Shown here piece after piece: positions 23,901 to 36,715 of a stretch of DNA of 64,000 nucleotides. A program made the translations under genes and the position numbers. The stretch is from NCBI GenBank assembly GCA_033002965.1, contig JAURVB010000852.1, forward strand, positions 124,001-188,000. The letters are read 5' to 3'. Source of the DNA: Piper betle. Lineage: Eukaryota > Streptophyta > Magnoliopsida > Piperales > Piperaceae. Position 1 is the first letter of the stretch. Each line of letters starts with the position of its first letter. The notes under the pieces are model-generated. The model ran no database searches, was not told the DNA's origin, and saw only the letters and a list, made by a program, of their open reading frames with translations.

Positions 23901-24649
23901 AAAAATATAAAGTGGTAGTAGGTACTCTTTAGAAACCTCTACAAAACGTTACAAAATAAAATAAAGAAAAAAAGGGTAAAAAACATTCGAATAAATTACT
24001 GTTATAATTGTCACTTCCACTACCACTTTTATATTGCAACAAAAAATATGACAAAATTTTCATTAAAAATTTGTATAAAACTTACAATGGCAAACCAAAC
24101 GCCATTAGCAGGAAGTACGTAGACCATTTAACATTTACTCCAACATGACACTATGTTCGCAAATGCTGGATGTGGAGGATTAATATTACGACCAGAGCTT
24201 GTAATTCTGACATTTTCGAAAATCGAAATTCAGATATTTTGTTGTTTTTGACATTTTTTACATTGGCTTTAATAAGACCCAACTTATCATGCTCTTTTGT
24301 GTGGATGATAACGAATTTGATAGTATGAACAGCCATATAATATTATAAGAGCTGGTTGAGGGTACAGCTTGAACTATGTATGCATGTATTTTGTATTATT
24401 TTAATTCATACCAGATTTTTAAAATTAATATTTTCATTAAAACTATTTTTTTGTTAAAAATCATGATATTTTGATGGGTACTTCATCAAATATTTATTTA
24501 ATGACAAAAAGTTATGTCTAATAATGCATTTCATTTATAGTCTTGAAATTTAGTTGAACCGGATTCAATCTATTTAAACCAAATATACCTGAACAGGCTA
24601 AATCCAATGCTAGTAGCCGGTATAGTATTTAAAACTTCATGATAATGAT
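20919..24649. other. HD-Zip upstream region and AT-rich intergenic DNA
   Basis: An AATATATATAT box on the minus strand (about 20955-20965) lies only about 40 bp above the HD-Zip start; it could be a TATA box with a very short leader, or chance. 21270-21460 holds repeated GAGTC/CCGAGT words of repeat type. 22020-22400 is AT-rich with GGATTCGGAT-like words. Related motifs recur from 22400 to 23780 (see the separate repeat entry). No gene recognised. Confidence 0.45.
22530..23340. repeat. Diverged tandem duplication of a roughly 430-bp AT-rich unit
   Basis: Unit 1 (about 22530-22890) and unit 2 (about 22960-23335) share the same order of words: AAATTTGGAG, TTTCCT/TTCCTTATATTTGGAT, CATTTTTAT-TTATTTT, and an end reading ATTATTTTCATGT(T/C)AACCAAA followed by GACT. 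A second short duplication, TTTACTAGGTAAAAATTGTCCA, occurs at about 23656 and 23723, with a relative near 22433. This looks like an ancient transposon-derived repeat. Confidence 0.6.
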
Positions 24650-25399
24650 TTGATAACTCTCAAGCAAGGCTATCAATCAAAGATGAGCATACACTGGTAT
24701 CACTCCGTTTGGTCAGCATGGTCTGCTCTATTTGAAGTCCCTGTCTGCATCGCTCTCAAGCTGCGATGAAATCCTCATCGGAAGATCGGTCTGCAAACAT
24801 CTACCTACACTATAAACCCTAATCAGTACCATAAAGGTACCTCTATACTCAGGGCAAGGCTCAATCCTATGTCTCAAGGTGAGAACCTAATTGTGCTGGC
24901 AAAACACAAGGGAATCACTATCCTTCTAAAGGACACTTCCTCACTAACCCTCTATCTATGCCCAACACTCTAATACAAGTCAAACTCCTATCGTCTACTA
25001 GCCAATCGCTAAATGGGTTCAACGGAGTGTGACCGTCTACTAACCATCTGATCTATATATGCTGGTTGTGGCCCATGCATGTATTATCATGCAATTTGCA
25101 CAGTCTGATCATTGTGACCGTCCCATCTGGAGGTCATACTGTCATGTTCCCTGATTCTGTCCATGCGCATCCCTATGAGACTGTCACTAACATTGCCTGA
25201 TGGGGTTATCTTGCAATATACATCTGACCCAAGGGTGTCAGGTCAAAACAATAATTGCAAGAGAGCTGTATAGTCAAATCCTATGCTATCTCATCCAAAT
25301 AACTCCACTTTTCCTAACTCTTCTCTGTTCTGCTAATTTCCATTGTAGCTATATCTTGTTCCTCAAATTCTGGTCCTACTAAGATCTAACTAATCTAAT

Positions 25400-25620
25400 C
25401 GGTCGGCGGATGAGCAATACACGGACGGCGGTAGTGCATCTTCGGTCGGTGGTAGTGCATCTCGGACGGCGGTTGTGCACCTCGAGCGGCGGTTGGTGCA
25501 ACTCGGTCGGCGGTGGTGCAACTCGGTCGGCGGTTGTGCACCTCGATCGGCGGTTGTGCACTCGGTCGGCGGTTGTGCACCTCGGTCGGCGGTTGTGCAA
25601 CTCTATCGGCAACAGTGCTA
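25400..25620. repeat. Minisatellite, about 20-22-bp unit, about ten copies
   Basis: The unit CGGTCGGCGGTTGTGCACCT recurs with small changes from about 25400 to 25620. It lies in the internal region of element A. Long repetitive ORFs result in several frames (for example histidine/arginine-rich on the minus strand), a by-product of the repeat. Gene-free DNA surrounds it. Spacers are as similar as the units, so this is not a CRISPR array. Confidence 0.9.
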
Positions 25621-26657
25621 CCTAAGCGCTAAAAGAAAAATCTGATCCTGGTCGTATGCATCTTAAATCCACTATTTTCTCTGACATGTCTTCCTCCATT
25701 TATATGTCTCCCTAGACGTGGTTGCTAACAACTCTGCTTAGGTTGTCCAATCATGCGTGTCTGATCCGGAAGGGTTTGGATCATGGTGCTAACACATATG
25801 ATGGTAAACCTATGCCGAACCCACTCTAATCTCCTACAATCTGGGTGGCTGCTTTTATCAGTGTTGACTGGCCCTCAAACGGCAATCACTGGTCTGGTAC
25901 CTTATCTCTGGTGGAATCCTATTAATTATCTGATCTCGTAGGCAATGGTGGCCCTGATCTTTTCCTCATCATATCGAGACCTCTATTTGGCAAAGAGAAG
26001 CCAAAACTGCTACCCGTAGGTCATAACTAGTGGAAGAGGAGGATGCGGTGAAGTACCCATTGGACTATCGATCCACCTCGCTACTCATCGTCATTCATCA
26101 ATATCTTCTGGAAGTGGTCCATCTCAAGTGCCAACTAACTTACTAGTATCTCTATACTTCAAGCTCCTTACTGTTACCCCTTTTCATCATGTACACTATG
26201 TCCCATGGAAATAGGACTAATGTAGTGACATGCAAGACTCGAACACCTAGTCAATCATCCAATTCACTTATGCGATGGACAGAACTAGTGGGTCTCTAAG
26301 CCCATCATGACAATCCTGTCAGATTCCTGCTCACATCTGCTGACATCCGAATCTGGTATAAGATGAGATCTTATACCCATTCTACCTCTGCTAGCACTAC
26401 AACATTCCCTGCTCACATCTAACTGGGCAAGCAATCTGATATCATGATAACAATCCATATATGGCATGTCAGCTTAACTAAGGCTAATTCCACACACTTC
26501 TAACAAGGTCCTGAATACACTGTTATCCAAACAACTTATCAATAAAAATCTGCATGTAAGGAAAATAAACAGAAACATACCTGCCAGCTGGACTTGGAGC
26601 AGTCTTTGCACACACATCACCTATAAAAGTATCTTACATCTTAATCGGCCGAGAGTG

Positions 26658-26669
26658 GCTCTGATACCA
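26658..26669 (-). promoter_or_regulatory. Primer binding site of element A (tRNA-iMet)
   Basis: On the minus strand it reads TGGTATCAGAGC, the standard site for the 3' end of initiator-Met tRNA. It lies 4 bp inside the LTR border at 26674, which sets the minus-strand orientation of the element. Confidence 0.85.
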
Positions 26670-26673
26670 ATTC

Positions 26674-29668
26674 TGTAACACCCCAAATCCGGTCCACGCT
26701 CATGAACCGAACCGGTATGTTACAGGCCCCGGTTAGGTCGGCTAACCCGAACCTAACTCATGCGGATCCAATCTCGGCGTCTTAAGATGAAGATACAACT
26801 CGCAATGCATGGATGAATGCACAAACCCTAACATGGTACTACATGAATGACATGCAATTCAAACACACACCAACACAAGTACGATCAAACTCAATAAAAA
26901 TTCTAAAATAAAATGGACAGAATCTCCCCTAAAAGTGCAATTAGGGTCCACCCTGTCAAAACAATATATACTAATATATATGCATATATCAACAATTTTA
27001 ATCACACATAATCTAATATACTGTATATTCATTATAAAACTTGGGCCACACTTCTGCTGCGCACTCTGATCACATCTCACATCTTGTCATCATGTCTTAG
27101 CTTTTCATCATGTCATAACATCATATTTTAATAACTAATCACATCACATCATCATATTTGAAGCATTTATTCACACCATATAATTATATCATAACACAAT
27201 ATAAACACTCAATTGACTGACATGTGTGCAAGCGACAACAGTGCTCCTCCGTCCAAGCTGGCTCCTCCAACTCGTAATTGTTACCTATATATAGTATAAA
27301 AACACGTCAGTAACAAGTGTTACTGGTCCGGAAAATAAAATAACTATAACAAGCTGGCTATGAGAGCAAACTCTCATATGAAAGAAAACATCATATGCTC
27401 CACGTGAACACTCTGAAGGGCACTACTGAGGAGCCACTGGGCTGCAGACCCGGTAGCATCCCGAACTTACTGATCTGCTGCTGGTACTGTGCCGCTCTCA
27501 GCACTTCTTTTTCAGTACTTCTCGTGAAACTTTATCCTAAGCCCTCTCCTTACCTCCATATTTCTCCTGGCCTTGAGCACGAAGGCCGAGTACTCTCAGG
27601 CAGTCGCCTTTAGTACCCTTTGAACCACAAGTCCAGACATGCGCTGTACTAAACAGTACCCGTAAACCTCCACGTTCTCCGGGTGTGAGGAACTCAAACG
27701 CGGAGTTGTCAGGATCCCTCGGGAATGGAACAGTCTACTGGCACTAATCCAGAGCCCGCTTTGACTGTCACGGCATCCTGCTCATGGTACGTGCAGTCGG
27801 TTTCTCCATCTCTCGTCTCACTGAAAACGCGAAAACATATATATATATATATAGGGCTGGGTAGGGATTTATATAATAAGCCCGAAGGCAACTTGTGGTG
27901 GATCTTGTTTTCGAAATCACCTCGAGGGATCTCATCCTCGAGGGGTTATTAATCCGAAAAATTGTTCGGTTAAATGGCCTGAGTTAAGTGGGATCCGATA
28001 AAATGCCACTTAACTCGTCCTGCAGATAATAAAATAAACATACAATAGAAAGAGCATAAAACAGAAGCAAGTCCTAAACGGACCTGGTAGAAGCTCCAAG
28101 CGTGTCATCGCGCCTAGGCGGCGAGCTCCTACTTCGTACCTACACATCAAAACTAAATACTAACGCCCACTAACTAAATGATGCATCAAACTCAATGAAC
28201 ATCACACACAATTCAATCATCAACATCTAGCAACAATTAAATAATCATAAATGTGAAATTAATTCTAACTCATCCTATTCATACTAATTTTATACTATTT
28301 TTCTAAGTTACGTCATACTCGATTAGCATGCTCAAACTTGATCCACCTCATTAGATCACTTACTATTCATTCGCAATTACTCAAATCATACAATCATCCC
28401 TTCACTCATAATTAAGCATTACTCATAACAGTTAATCAAATCTAGCATACTGTGCTAACATTCATCAATTTTAAATCATCAAATTGGAGGTAATTATACC
28501 TCACGTCGTCGACGATCCGTGACGGTTAGGGGTTCGTCGTGCGTCTCGAAGCTCGAATTCGACGCTCAACGGCGTCCGAAGTCGATCAGGTTCGACTGGA
28601 TGAACTCCGCGGAAGATCCGACCAAATTCCTGCAAATCTAGTTTTCCGGCGGTTTTCCGGCAACTACCGGCGGTTTTCCGGCAGCTACCGGCAGTTTTCC
28701 GGCGACAACTGCCGGCGGCGTCTACTGGCCGGAAAGTGGTCATATTGGGTACCATTGGAACCGGCTCGGCGAGCCCGACACATCCACGATGTCGACGTGG
28801 TCGGCTGAGGCGGTGGCTTGCCGGAAAATGGCTAAAACAGAGGCTAGCCATGGTGGTGTGGAGATCCGGCCAGGATGGACGGCGCTGGCCTCCGTTCCGG
28901 TCGGGGAAGGTTGCTAGGGGGTTGAGGGTGTCGAGGCGACCACCTGATCATGGCGGCGACGGTCGCCGGCAGCGGAATCGGCGACGTGACCAAAACGTAG
29001 CCGCGGTGCTAGGCGCGGCGATTTCGGCGTCTTGGCGACCTGGCAGTGGCCGGGGCTGGTCGAGGCGGCACGGCGACGCCATGGCTGGGCTAGGCGGCGA
29101 CGCTCGATGGCAACGCGACGATGGCGCCAGCGATGGCGGCACCAACAGTGGGCGCGGCTAGGGTTTGGAAGGGAGAAAGTGTCAGGGGTGGTGAAGAAAT
29201 GGTTGGGTGGCAAACTTGTAAATAAGACTTGACTCGTCTCCGGCTCGAGTCAAGTATTATAACTAAGTCATATTAAATCCTAAAAAAATTCATAAAAATC
29301 GGAGAAAAATCCCATAAAATCAAACAAACACTAAAACATTGTAATGATATGCTCTAGAACTATCAACCCATCCAAACTGCTCGTAACGCGTCCTAACGCG
29401 GTAAACGGTCTAAAACTAATTCTACGGTCCACTATGTATAAATAATAAAAAAATAACTGGCATACTCTCATATATTCTGATAACTCATTCTGTTCTACTG
29501 TGTTCATGACGTTATCATCATATACTTGGGTACGCATGACCCTCATAGCTCATACACGCGACTGGCGTCAGCTCAGTACACGTGTTCTGAATCTGACTCG
29601 ACTCGAAAATAACGGTCGAACCGACCGGTTCTGAATATAAAACTCTGACTCGAATCGCGGGTTTTGCA
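26674..29668 (-). repeat. Long LTR of element A (about 3 kb)
   Basis: In plus coordinates it starts TGTAACACCCC and ends CGGGTTTTGCA. A TATA-like box (ATATATATATATAGGG, 27838-27855) matches the position of the boxes in element B. A GC-rich block at 28500-29160 contains four or five copies of GGCGGTTTTCCGGC-like words and gives long ORFs in several frames. Layout and many words match the element B LTR (47947-50818), but identity is clearly lower than within element B. Confidence 0.8.
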
Positions 29669-30183
29669 TATATGATTTAGATATTGTCAAATATTCATCA
29701 CTGATCAAATTTAGACTATGTGTCTGTATTCGAACAGAATCTCAAAAATATATGCATTGTCATCATTGTATAATTCTAAAAAAATCCGAGTTTGATCTAT
29801 ATTACCACCAAATAAAAAGGAATTGATTTAGATAATCAATCCAAATTGATTTGACTTGACCAACAAACAAAATCGAGATGGAAAAGGATACGCTTATTGA
29901 AAATCAAACTTATTTAATCAGAATAGCTAAAATAATACAATATTTGTAAAACCCAAGTTTTTCGCTCGGTGGTTTTAATTTCAGTTCGTTGGTAAACTGA
30001 ATCAAGTTGCTTACCCATCTATTTTGTCATGTATTTATGTATGGTATCTAGGTATGTATGAGTTGCCCTAGCCTTAACTCCTTTGGCTTTGTTGCCCCCG
30101 TCGGACGATATGTGCCCGACCATTTTTTTTTATGATTTAGTTCAGTCAAGTCAAATCTAGTTAGACCTTAGGACTGAGTCACC

Positions 30184-30742
30184 CACGTGTCTAATCACTC
30201 TTCATGTGTTGTGGTCATATTTGTTTCACGTGTTTCCAGTGGAAAAACTAAAAATGATGTAAATGAGGATTGGACACAAAAAGTGTCATACTAGCGCCCT
30301 CTCACCCAGATAAAATTTGAATTTGATGCTTAAGTTCAGACCACAGACGCCAAGACACTCTTAAACCACCTTTACGTCTGTGATTTGTCTTATTTTGTGA
30401 ATTTTTCAATTTTTAATTAATTTATTTATTTTATAAACCACTAAATCTTTTCCCTCTTTTTCTTTTTAAATTTCAAATCTCAATACACATTACGTGTGGC
30501 ACCTATGACTATGACATCACTTAACCAACCACCCTCTTTTTATAAAACCCACCCTCATCCTCACTTTTCCACTCCAATCCAACCACTCCGCTCACCCTCA
30601 ACATCCCTCTCTTTCTCCCAACCTTCTTCTATACTTTTTAAGCTCTATCTATTTCTACTTGGCCTTACAAGATGTTCTTCTTTCAAAGGTTGAGGACTTA
30701 GAGTGGGAAAACTCCAAGTAACTTCCCCTTGAACCGTTAAAG
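30184..30742 (+). promoter_or_regulatory. Promoter-like stretch with G-box/ABRE words and TATA box, no gene assigned
   Basis: CACGTGT occurs at 30184-30190 and 30227-30233, and ACGTGTGGC at 30492-30500; these are ABRE/G-box words bound by plant bZIP factors. A TGACATCAC word follows near 30512, then TATAAAA at 30541-30547. The next 150 bp are C/T-rich, as in plant leaders, and contain short ORFs (one at 30672-30701). GTTAAAG/GTATATT at 30742-30743 would make a good splice donor, so this could be a leader exon before an intron. No coding exon was recognised downstream before 32477. It may be a non-coding transcript or a lost gene. Confidence 0.35.
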
Positions 30743-32476
30743 GTATATTATTTCCTCAATTTTGGTTGATGATTCATGTTTGAGTTGTTTTTTGTGTATG
30801 TATGTTTTTGTTTGCATTTTTAAATTATAGATATGTGTCTTAAAGAATTTTGAGAGGTGGTTTAATGTCGTTCTCATGCCTAGATAAATAGTTATGATTT
30901 TTGTATCATCTGTGTGACCAGACCTGCACTAGTTGATCATAAAATTCATAACTCAGGTTTTAGACGTTAGATTTATATGATCTTGGTCTTTTTGTTTTCA
31001 AGCAACATAGATCTACAAGGTTTATGTTGAGCATGTCAACTGATTCAGCATAGATGATCGTGAAACAAACCAAAATTGGATGAAAGTTGGCAACTTTCTA
31101 GGTTCCAATGACCTGATAGCCCATTTCCCTAATTTTTATACCTTGATATGATTTTAATTTCATGATATATCTTATGATCATCTGTTAATAATGTTGTGAC
31201 TTTAATATCATAAATTTACCGTACTAAAATTACCTCAACTAAGACCAAAACAAAATTAATAAAACACTGTGTACATCTGCTATGTTCTACATTGACTGCC
31301 TATGTTGTATGTTTAGTTAAATGTTTGGCTAACAATTAGATGACAAAAAAATCTATAAAAATTTCATAATAAACCAATAATTGTTTTATGTAACCGTGGA
31401 AATTTTGGAGTTAAAAAATTTATTCTAATGGTTAATTGGATCAATTTTTTGGAGTACACAGGAATTACTTCATAATCTTGTTTTTATGATTTTAATTGAA
31501 AAATCTATGGAAAATATATTTATCTATGTGAAGATTATTTAATAAATTACTGTGTTTACTAAGTGTCCTAATATTGTCTATGTAAATGTTCGGAGCATTT
31601 GGGTATGTAAGTAATTCAGTAGAATTTTCTAATTCTACCCTGGTTAGGTAAATTATAAAAATCACTAAATCAGAAATCAATATGAGAAAGATTACCTAGG
31701 CCCAATTATAAGGAGATTAGACCTGATATATTAATGTGTTAACCTTTCAAGTGTTATATAACTATTTTAATTGATCGAAGCCTATTTAGACTTCTCAAAC
31801 CCATAGGCCGAAATTTTGAAGTTTGTTATGGAGTGATGGGGTATTGTTCACAGCACATTAATCTGACCTTAATTAACCTCAATTAACATGATAATTCACA
31901 TATCATCATTTTTTAATATTTAAGACAAACCCTTAGGGTATCTAGAACTATGGTTCAAATTTCAACTTAATCAAATGCTATTTACTTTGTCTGAAAAATC
32001 ATCCAATTGAGTCTAACAATAAAACACTAAGTACGAAATCATACACTAAGTAGAATTATAACCCCAAATTTTAATTTAAACTACCTAATGAGGTTTAAGT
32101 CATCACTAAGTAAAATAAGTAAGTTAATTAAGTTTTACATATTTTAAGATATTATTTATTTGGTATATAAGATTAAAATTTATTACTTCATATTAGTAAC
32201 CAGATTTTCCTCTCAAAATAAAATAATCCCTTAATAATGAATAAAATTATTATAACTAAATTATTTCATAGGGCACTATCTTGTAAAGCACTAAGATCTA
32301 CATTACATGCAAAATATTAAATTAGGCATTTATCATGAATAATACAACTCAAGGTATAAATTATAATTTTATACGTGAAATAATTTGCATTATTAGGATT
32401 TGTGTCTAAATATTTGATTAACTTTGAGAATCAAATATTTTCTCCACCTAAAATTCCCCAGGAGTCACAATAGACG

Positions 32477-32902
32477 GTGCACTTCCTGAAGAAGAGAAAA
32501 GAATCGCTGAAAGAAGGGAGGTTGTCGTCTCCACCTCGCCGCTATTCTGCTACTGATCCACAGGAGAAAGGAGATCCTTTCACGTTGTTGAAAAGTCACT
32601 GCAACGCCTGTTGCTGTCGTGGAACCCCGTCCCTTGCCGGAGCTTTAGAGTTGCACTGTTTTGCTTCGCTGCCACCACGTCTGAGGCATTGCCATCGCAG
32701 CCACCCTTTACAAGGAGTCCACGCATGGAGTAGGTGCAGGAGCAGAGTCTCATCTCACGATCATGACGTTGCTGGCGTGGGAGAGGAGTTGCTTAAACTT
32801 GCGCAGGATCAAAACCCACCTGTGAAGAGATTTGGAGGCAAGAGTAGTGCCACCGACGGGTTGTTGCTACGAAGGAACCACCACCCTAGAGTGCTGCCCT
32901 AG
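32477..32902 (+). CDS. Unrecognised 141-codon open frame
   Basis: This open frame is GC-richer than its surroundings (which are about two-thirds AT) and encodes a basic, Cys/His/Arg-rich product with no motif, signal peptide or membrane segment that I know. The frame ends with TAG. It begins soon after the end of an AT-rich stretch and could be an exon, an old transposon part or chance. Its only possible link is the promoter-like stretch 1.7 kb upstream. Confidence 0.2.
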   Translation: MHFLKKRKESLKEGRLSSPPRRYSATDPQEKGDPFTLLKSHCNACCCRGTPSLAGALELHCFASLPPRLRHCHRSHPLQGVHAWSRCRSRVSSHDHDVAGVGEELLKLAQDQNPPVKRFGGKSSATDGLLLRRNHHPRVLP

Positions 32903-34058
32903 GAGTCTTGAACGCGACGCGAAACAAGATAGCGAAGCAATTTCGTGTCCGAACAAAAAATTATAAATTTTAAATTAAATGTATACCTAATTTCATACTT
33001 AACTCTAAAAGAGAAATAAGAAAATGTATTTTCTTCGTTTAGCCATAACCTTACATATAGTTCTCTTAATGGTGTAGAGAAATATTTCTTGACCAGGCTA
33101 GCACTTCTTTTATCATTCCTTCTAGCTTAAGAGTAGATCCATTCAATTAATCACGTTAGAACCATCAATAATATGACTCTTAAAAAATAGACTTTCAATT
33201 TTTCATGAACCACACATATTGAGATTAATTTTATGATTGAATTAATTAATAATCTTACATATTTGACGTTAAAAAACCTGAAATTGCGGCCTTGGAACCA
33301 CAAGATGTGCATCTAACAACCATGTCAACCTTTTTATTTGTAATTCATTGTCTATTTTCACATACTAGTTAGAAGCTCCTTCAAAAGCTGTTGCGTTGGC
33401 CGGGTCCCTGTAAGCCGGTACGGCCAAATTTAGCCTGCTTAGAGAGCCATTGAGCTTTCCTCGGGGATACCAACAGCTTTTTTCGTAGAACTTGGTGTGA
33501 AATAGGATAATTTTTTGGCTCTTTTATTTTATTATATTATAGTGAATTTTGTGAGAGTAAAAAAAATTAAAAAGAAAATAAATCATTAAATAATTTTTGC
33601 CAACTTTTAGCTGTCGCCGGCAACCAACAAATTTGGAATCAATGTATCCTTACGTGTATGCCTAAGCGTTGAAAATGGAGCTTCTCTACGATAATTTAAT
33701 GAGCTGATTTGTAGTTTGGATTTTATTATATTTGTGGGCATTAATTAATATGCATTTTACCATAAAAATTCCCAAAAGGAAGAGTCCTAGCAGTTGCCAT
33801 CACGTCTTCTCTATTTGTCAAGCACGTCTACTTCTACGATGCATCAATTGGTCTCAATCAAAAGATGATCAAATGGGCAACAAGTGTCTCAACTTCCAAT
33901 TTCATGATCAACCCATCTTAATCCTAAAGCTAACTGTTAATTATACAACCTTAACCATCCCAAATAGTGGACAACCAATCATTCCTCAATAGCATTTCAA
34001 TAAACAACTCTACATGAAATGTATGGAAATAAGAAGTTTTGTCAAAGCTTTGAGACAC

Positions 34059-34068
34059 TTATATATAC
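34059..34068 (+). promoter_or_regulatory. TATA box of the XTH pseudogene
   Basis: TTATATATACC lies about 95 bp before the ATG at 34158, a normal distance. The intact XTH copy has a TATA box at the same distance from its start. Confidence 0.5.
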
Positions 34069-34157
34069 CAAGCCAACAATGGTGAGCAGGTATCAGAGCA
34101 CTGCATTGGGGCAATTCTTTTTATCATAGAGAGGAGTGCATTGAAGAGCAGCCCAAG

Positions 34158-35440
34158 ATGAGGATTCCCGTTGCTATGTTTCTTGCTCTTGTTGCTTGTG
34201 TTTCCTTCCATCAAAATTTGGTCGAAGCCAATTTTTACGACAATGTGAAGTTCAACTGGGGATCTCATCTTTCTTACATATGGAACAATGGCAACAATCT
34301 TCAACTCAAGCTAGACAATACATCAGGTAAAAGGCAGCTAGCAAAAAGTAAAAAAATTTCAGGTGATCAAACTTTTCAACGTCTAAAATACATTATTGTG
34401 AAAATTTGCCACTGACCAAGTTATGCCACCTAAAAAAATTTTTGATAGAAAGGTGAAAATAGATATGATGAGTTTTATTGCTTTTTATTTTTTCTGATCT
34501 TCACAGGTTCGGGGATTGAAACGGTGGATGATTATTTGTTTGGAAGCATGGAAATGCAAATAAAATTGGTCCCCCATAACTCAGCCGGCACTGTTACAGC
34601 TTATTATGTGAGTATAATCTCAAGCACTTGAACAGTTTTCCAAGAAAAATTAGTCCTTGGTAACTCTTTAGGTTTCAAACAATCGATTTGATTTCTGTAA
34701 CTACTTCGTAAATTATCTGTGCTCTTGGATATTTCAGTTATCGTCCAAAGGCGACAAGCACGACGAGATAGACTTCGAATTTCTTGGGAATTCATCAGGG
34801 CAGCCATACACAATCCACACCAATGTCTTCACTCAAGGAGAAGGAAATAGAGAGCAACAATTCTACCTCTGGTTTGATCCAACTGCAGACTTCCACAATT
34901 ACACCATCCATTGGAACCCTGACCAGATAGTGTAAGTCCCAATATCATCATCAGTATATATATACTAATATTTAGTTCAAGGCTCCGCACTTACAGCTGC
35001 TCTCGATCCTTCCAGGTGGTTTATCGATGAAATTCGATTCGGGTTTTCTCGAACAACGAGAAAAGCTGGCATTGCATACCCTAACGAGCATGTCATTATA
35101 GCCTATGCCAGCATCTGGAATGCAGATGACTGAGTAACTAGAGGAGGGCTTGTGAAGATTGATTGAGCTGGGCACCCTTCATGGCTAGTCTCCAGCAGTT
35201 CAATCCCAGAGGTTGCAAGTGGTATGCCCCCTACAGTGTGGCCAAATGTGCATCAAAAGCAGCAGGAAATTGGTGGAGCTCTCCTGAATATAGCAGGTTG
35301 AGTGATGCACAAAGGGGTCAGTTGAAATGGGTGAGGGATAATTATATGACTTATGATTATTGCAAGGATGGGAAAGGTTCAACTGAAAATACCTCGGGAG
35401 TGCTACATGGAAGACTACTATTGATTTTTGTCAAAGGTTT
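34158..35440 (+). pseudogene. Xyloglucan endotransglucosylase/hydrolase (XTH), recently inactivated copy
   Basis: Exons 34158-34326, 34507-34607, 34738-34931 and 35016-about 35440 have the same sizes and phases as the intact XTH downstream. The signal peptide (residues 1-24, MRIPVAMFLALVACVSF) and the catalytic [11 protein letters not shown] with its glycosylation site NSS are intact. Exon 4 is ruined. Conserved Trp codons are TGA at 35131-35133 (WNADDW) and 35164-35166 (KIDW). One base is lost just after the second stop, and two more are lost near the end in the YDYCKDGK segment. Translation would stop after 193 residues and lose the whole C-terminal XET_C domain. It is a tandem duplicate of the gene 2.5 kb downstream. 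A shortened protein is possible but unlikely to fold. Confidence 0.9.
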
Positions 35441-36715
35441 CCTCATTACTTGATTCATGTTTTCATCAGAGAATAAAATGGTTTTGTACTTCGTGTTGAC
35501 AGTTTTTCCTGGGTTATTCAGTTTCCAAATTATGAGAATAAGAAGAACAAATTACCAGTTGTGAGTTGTGCAATTGGTAATGATCTTGTCTCAGTGAATT
35601 TCAATGTGGTTTGCATTGCAAAATGAACAAATGTTTTAGTAAGTTCAAAATTCCAATATTAATGTACTCGTATTTTATTCGCTAACAGAATGGTTTTTTT
35701 CGATCTATAACATAAAATTTTTGAAGCACAAATTTCCCTATGTTCCCATACTATTTTTCTTCTTTCCCCTTATAAACCGAACGGCTCCTTATATAAAATA
35801 ATTAAAAATGGCAAAGTTTTGAAGGTCAAATTACCCACAACTCTTCTCCTCTTATCCATACATGAAACCCACAATCCCAACAAGAGATCCGCAATACACC
35901 ACGTTTAAATGGGTGGTTCAGATATTAAAGTAGAGCAGATATATTGTGGCTTCACAGATCATGCCCTGTTAGAATCGTTGATGTATTTCGACTTTCCACA
36001 AAATAGTAAGCATTGTCATGATCTCACTATTTCCATATTCTTATATTTTACATTGTTGGGATTTTCTATTACAAGATTTCGAAGTTTGACCGATTAAATC
36101 TCACAAAGATTTTTTAAAAAAACTATTATAGATCCTTAATAGATGACCACTCAATCATTTAGGTTTCTTTCATCAAAAGTTGACCTACAATTTTAACATC
36201 TCCTTTAAAATCGTATTTGCCCAATGTTCAACTCAATTTCATTCGAGTAAAACTTCAACTCAAATCAAGCAAGGAAGAGAATTAGTACACCTCTGTTCAG
36301 CTCCATTCAATTGGAAATATTATAATTATATTAGATACAATAATTTACATATTTTTTATATAGACATTTATGTAAAGTATAAAAAATAATTAATATAATC
36401 ATATTGCTACGATGGTTTTAAATGATAATAATACAAGAATTTTATTCCCAAACAAACTGTTTGACACATAATTAAAGCAAAATTGAATTATTTAAACTTC
36501 CATAAATAATTTTATCTCAAGTTACATAAAAAAAATAGAATAATGCTACAATTTTCCCGGGATGACTTAAACTCGACCCAACTCAAAACCTTTTGAACTT
36601 GACTCGAGTTCGAAATAAATGAGCTAAAGTTGAGCATAATTAAATTTAACTCGACTTACTTAATTAGCACCCCGAATGATGTACTATTTACGAAGATAAA
36701 CTAAAACTAAAACTT
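35441..36715. other. Intergenic DNA between the two XTH copies
   Basis: AT-rich, no gene. At 36550-36672 words such as CTCGAC, GACTCGAGTTC and an end reading TTAATTAGCACCCC resemble hAT-type subterminal repeats, but no matching left end was found. Confidence 0.4.

Larger units (their letters stand above)
24650..29668 (-). mobile_element. Partial Ty3-type element A: one 3 kb LTR plus degraded leader/internal DNA
   Basis: A complete LTR (26674-29668) is followed on the minus strand by a primer site GGTATCAGAGC (26658-26669, tRNA-iMet type) and by about 2 kb of internal DNA. The internal DNA has no recognisable Gag or Pol. Near the primer site it resembles the leader of element B (TTAATCGGCCG / TTAATCAACCAAGG-like, then a GCAAAGACTGCTCC/CGAAGCTGCTCC word). 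The other end is not recognisable, and the border near 24650 is approximate. Either the element was truncated by deletion or it is a large non-coding derivative. Confidence 0.65.
29669..34056. other. Mostly gene-free DNA
   Basis: 29669-30180 and 30750-32450 are AT-rich, with no gene seen. 30184-30742 looks like a promoter and leader (separate entry). 32477-32902 is an isolated GC-richer open frame (separate entry). 33370-33480 is a short GC-richer patch with CCGGGTCCCTGTAAGCCGG, origin unknown. Confidence 0.5.

Noticed and set aside
25400..25620. Possible CRISPR array
   Set aside because: The units are contiguous with no unique spacers, and the context is a plant retroelement.
28500..29232. 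ORFs of 66-141 codons on both strands
   Set aside because: They lie in the GC-rich block of the element A LTR; open frames in every phase reflect base composition.
36550..36672. hAT-like subterminal words
   Set aside because: Only one possible end; no partner or target duplication found.
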